Positions 63,585 through 64,000 of a stretch of 64,000 nucleotides of DNA are shown here, piece after piece. Under the pieces are notes generated by a model, which was not told the DNA's origin, did no database searches, and saw nothing but the letters and a program-made list of their open reading frames with translations. Source of the DNA: Actinomycetota bacterium. GTDB lineage: Bacteria > Actinomycetota > Acidimicrobiia > Acidimicrobiales > JAJPHD01. The stretch covers positions 124,001-188,000 of the forward strand of contig JAJPHD010000010.1 of assembly GCA_021325455.1 (NCBI GenBank), in the 5' to 3' direction. The stretch's first letter is position 1, and every line of letters starts with the position of its first letter. The position numbers and the translations under genes are program-made.

Positions 63585-64000
63585 TAGAACCTCACTTCCT
63601 GCGACCGCCTCCTGATGACGGCGAGCTCGTCCCGCTGGGACCCGGTGGGCCCGTAGTAGTTGAACCCGTAGGAGAGCTGGCCATAGCCGCCGATCATGTG
63701 GGTGGGCTTCATCACCAGCCGGGTCAGCGAGTTGTCGGTCCCTCCGTGCTGGCCCGAGCCCTCGGCCACCGGCATGTCCAGGTGACGGTCGACGGCGTGG
63801 TACATGAGCACGGTGCCGGGCGGCACTCGGTGGGTGACCGCCGCTCTGGCCACCGTGACCCCGTTGCGGTTATAGGCCTCGATCCAGTCGTTGTCCGAGA
63901 TGCCCACCCGGGACGCATCGGCGTCATTGACCCAGATGACGGGACCACCCCGGAACAGCGACAGCATGTGCAGGTTGTCCTGGTACTCCGAGTGGATGGA
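63584..64000 (-). CDS. narG: Respiratory nitrate reductase alpha subunit, C-terminal fragment (5' end outside window)
   Basis: The last about 138 residues of the catalytic molybdo-subunit. RGGPVIWVNDADASRVGISDNDWIEAYN, PPGTVLMYHAVDRH and TRLVMKPTHMIGGYGQLSYGFNYYGPTG are conserved in NarG C-termini. The frame is open to base 64000. The operon order narG-H-J-I and its promoter lie to the right of the window. Confidence 0.96.
   Translation of the reverse strand, partial: SIHSEYQDNLHMLSLFRGGPVIWVNDADASRVGISDNDWIEAYNRNGVTVARAAVTHRVPPGTVLMYHAVDRHLDMPVAEGSGQHGGTDNSLTRLVMKPTHMIGGYGQLSYGFNYYGPTGSQRDELAVIRRRSQEVRF

Overview
The window is very GC-rich and gene-dense. Genes overlap by GTGA/ATGA, GTG/TTG starts are common, and there is a full actinobacterial-type DosR/DevR-DosS/DevS pair. 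This points to an Actinomycetota chromosome, perhaps an uncultured acidimicrobial or thermoleophilic lineage; phylum is inferred from gene content only. No tRNA, rRNA, CRISPR, IS element or phage gene was found. Both ends cut genes (kdpA at 1, narG at 64000).

Layout. (1) 1-3420: kdpA'BC potassium pump and an OB-fold protein. (2) 3449-5916: a two-gene unit with a cysteine-dioxygenase/rhodanese fusion and an aromatic-amino-acid-lyase homologue that lacks the Ala-Ser-Gly triad needed for the MIO cofactor. (3) 6203-11377: a GntR/FCD regulator divergent from a dipeptide-type ABC importer with fused ATPases. (4) 11451-24593, minus strand: an eleven-gene overlapping aromatic-catabolism operon (amidohydrolase, CaiB-type CoA transferase, citryl-CoA-lyase-like protein, LigB, LigA, MDR oxidoreductase, MetE-like protein, PcaH, PcaG, PcaB, second MetE-like protein) behind aconitase. 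(5) 24635-33017: envelope/secreted proteins, DoxX and b-type cytochrome membrane proteins, an OmpR-type two-component system and a PsiE-like protein. (6) 33073-46378: a DosR-like dormancy/hypoxia island with phosphoketolase + acetate kinase, five PNPOx-like flavin proteins, CBS proteins, Usp proteins, a sigma-70 factor and the DosR/DosS pair. (7) 46309-57164: an ADP-heptose glycan cluster (GmhA, HldE, GmhB fused to a glycosyltransferase, two GT9, further GT4/GT2 enzymes, carbamoyltransferase). (8) 57268-64000: hemerythrin, DUF2249, cupin, a cytochrome b6-like protein and narGHJI.

The most informative result is regulatory. A palindromic box close to GGGACC-N3-GGCCC (a variant of the mycobacterial DosR box) recurs eleven times upstream of genes in region 6 and once before the cytochrome b6-like gene. 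In most cases the box is followed after 22-24 nt by an NANNNT hexamer. At five genes the start codon follows that hexamer by exactly 6 nt, which predicts leaderless mRNAs; at others a Shine-Dalgarno leader of about 25-45 nt follows. The regulon would join energy conservation (phosphoketolase/acetate kinase, a quinol-type cytochrome b), redox/flavin proteins, Usp proteins and an alternative sigma factor, a coherent response to oxygen limitation next to nitrate respiration genes.

Other points: a one-base frameshift breaks a Usp gene (45817-46328); a 14-codon ORF with a perfect ribosome site overlaps the start of the cytochrome b6-like gene; the aromatic operon holds both intradiol (PcaHG) and extradiol (LigAB) dioxygenases plus two zinc-site-conserving MetE-like proteins.
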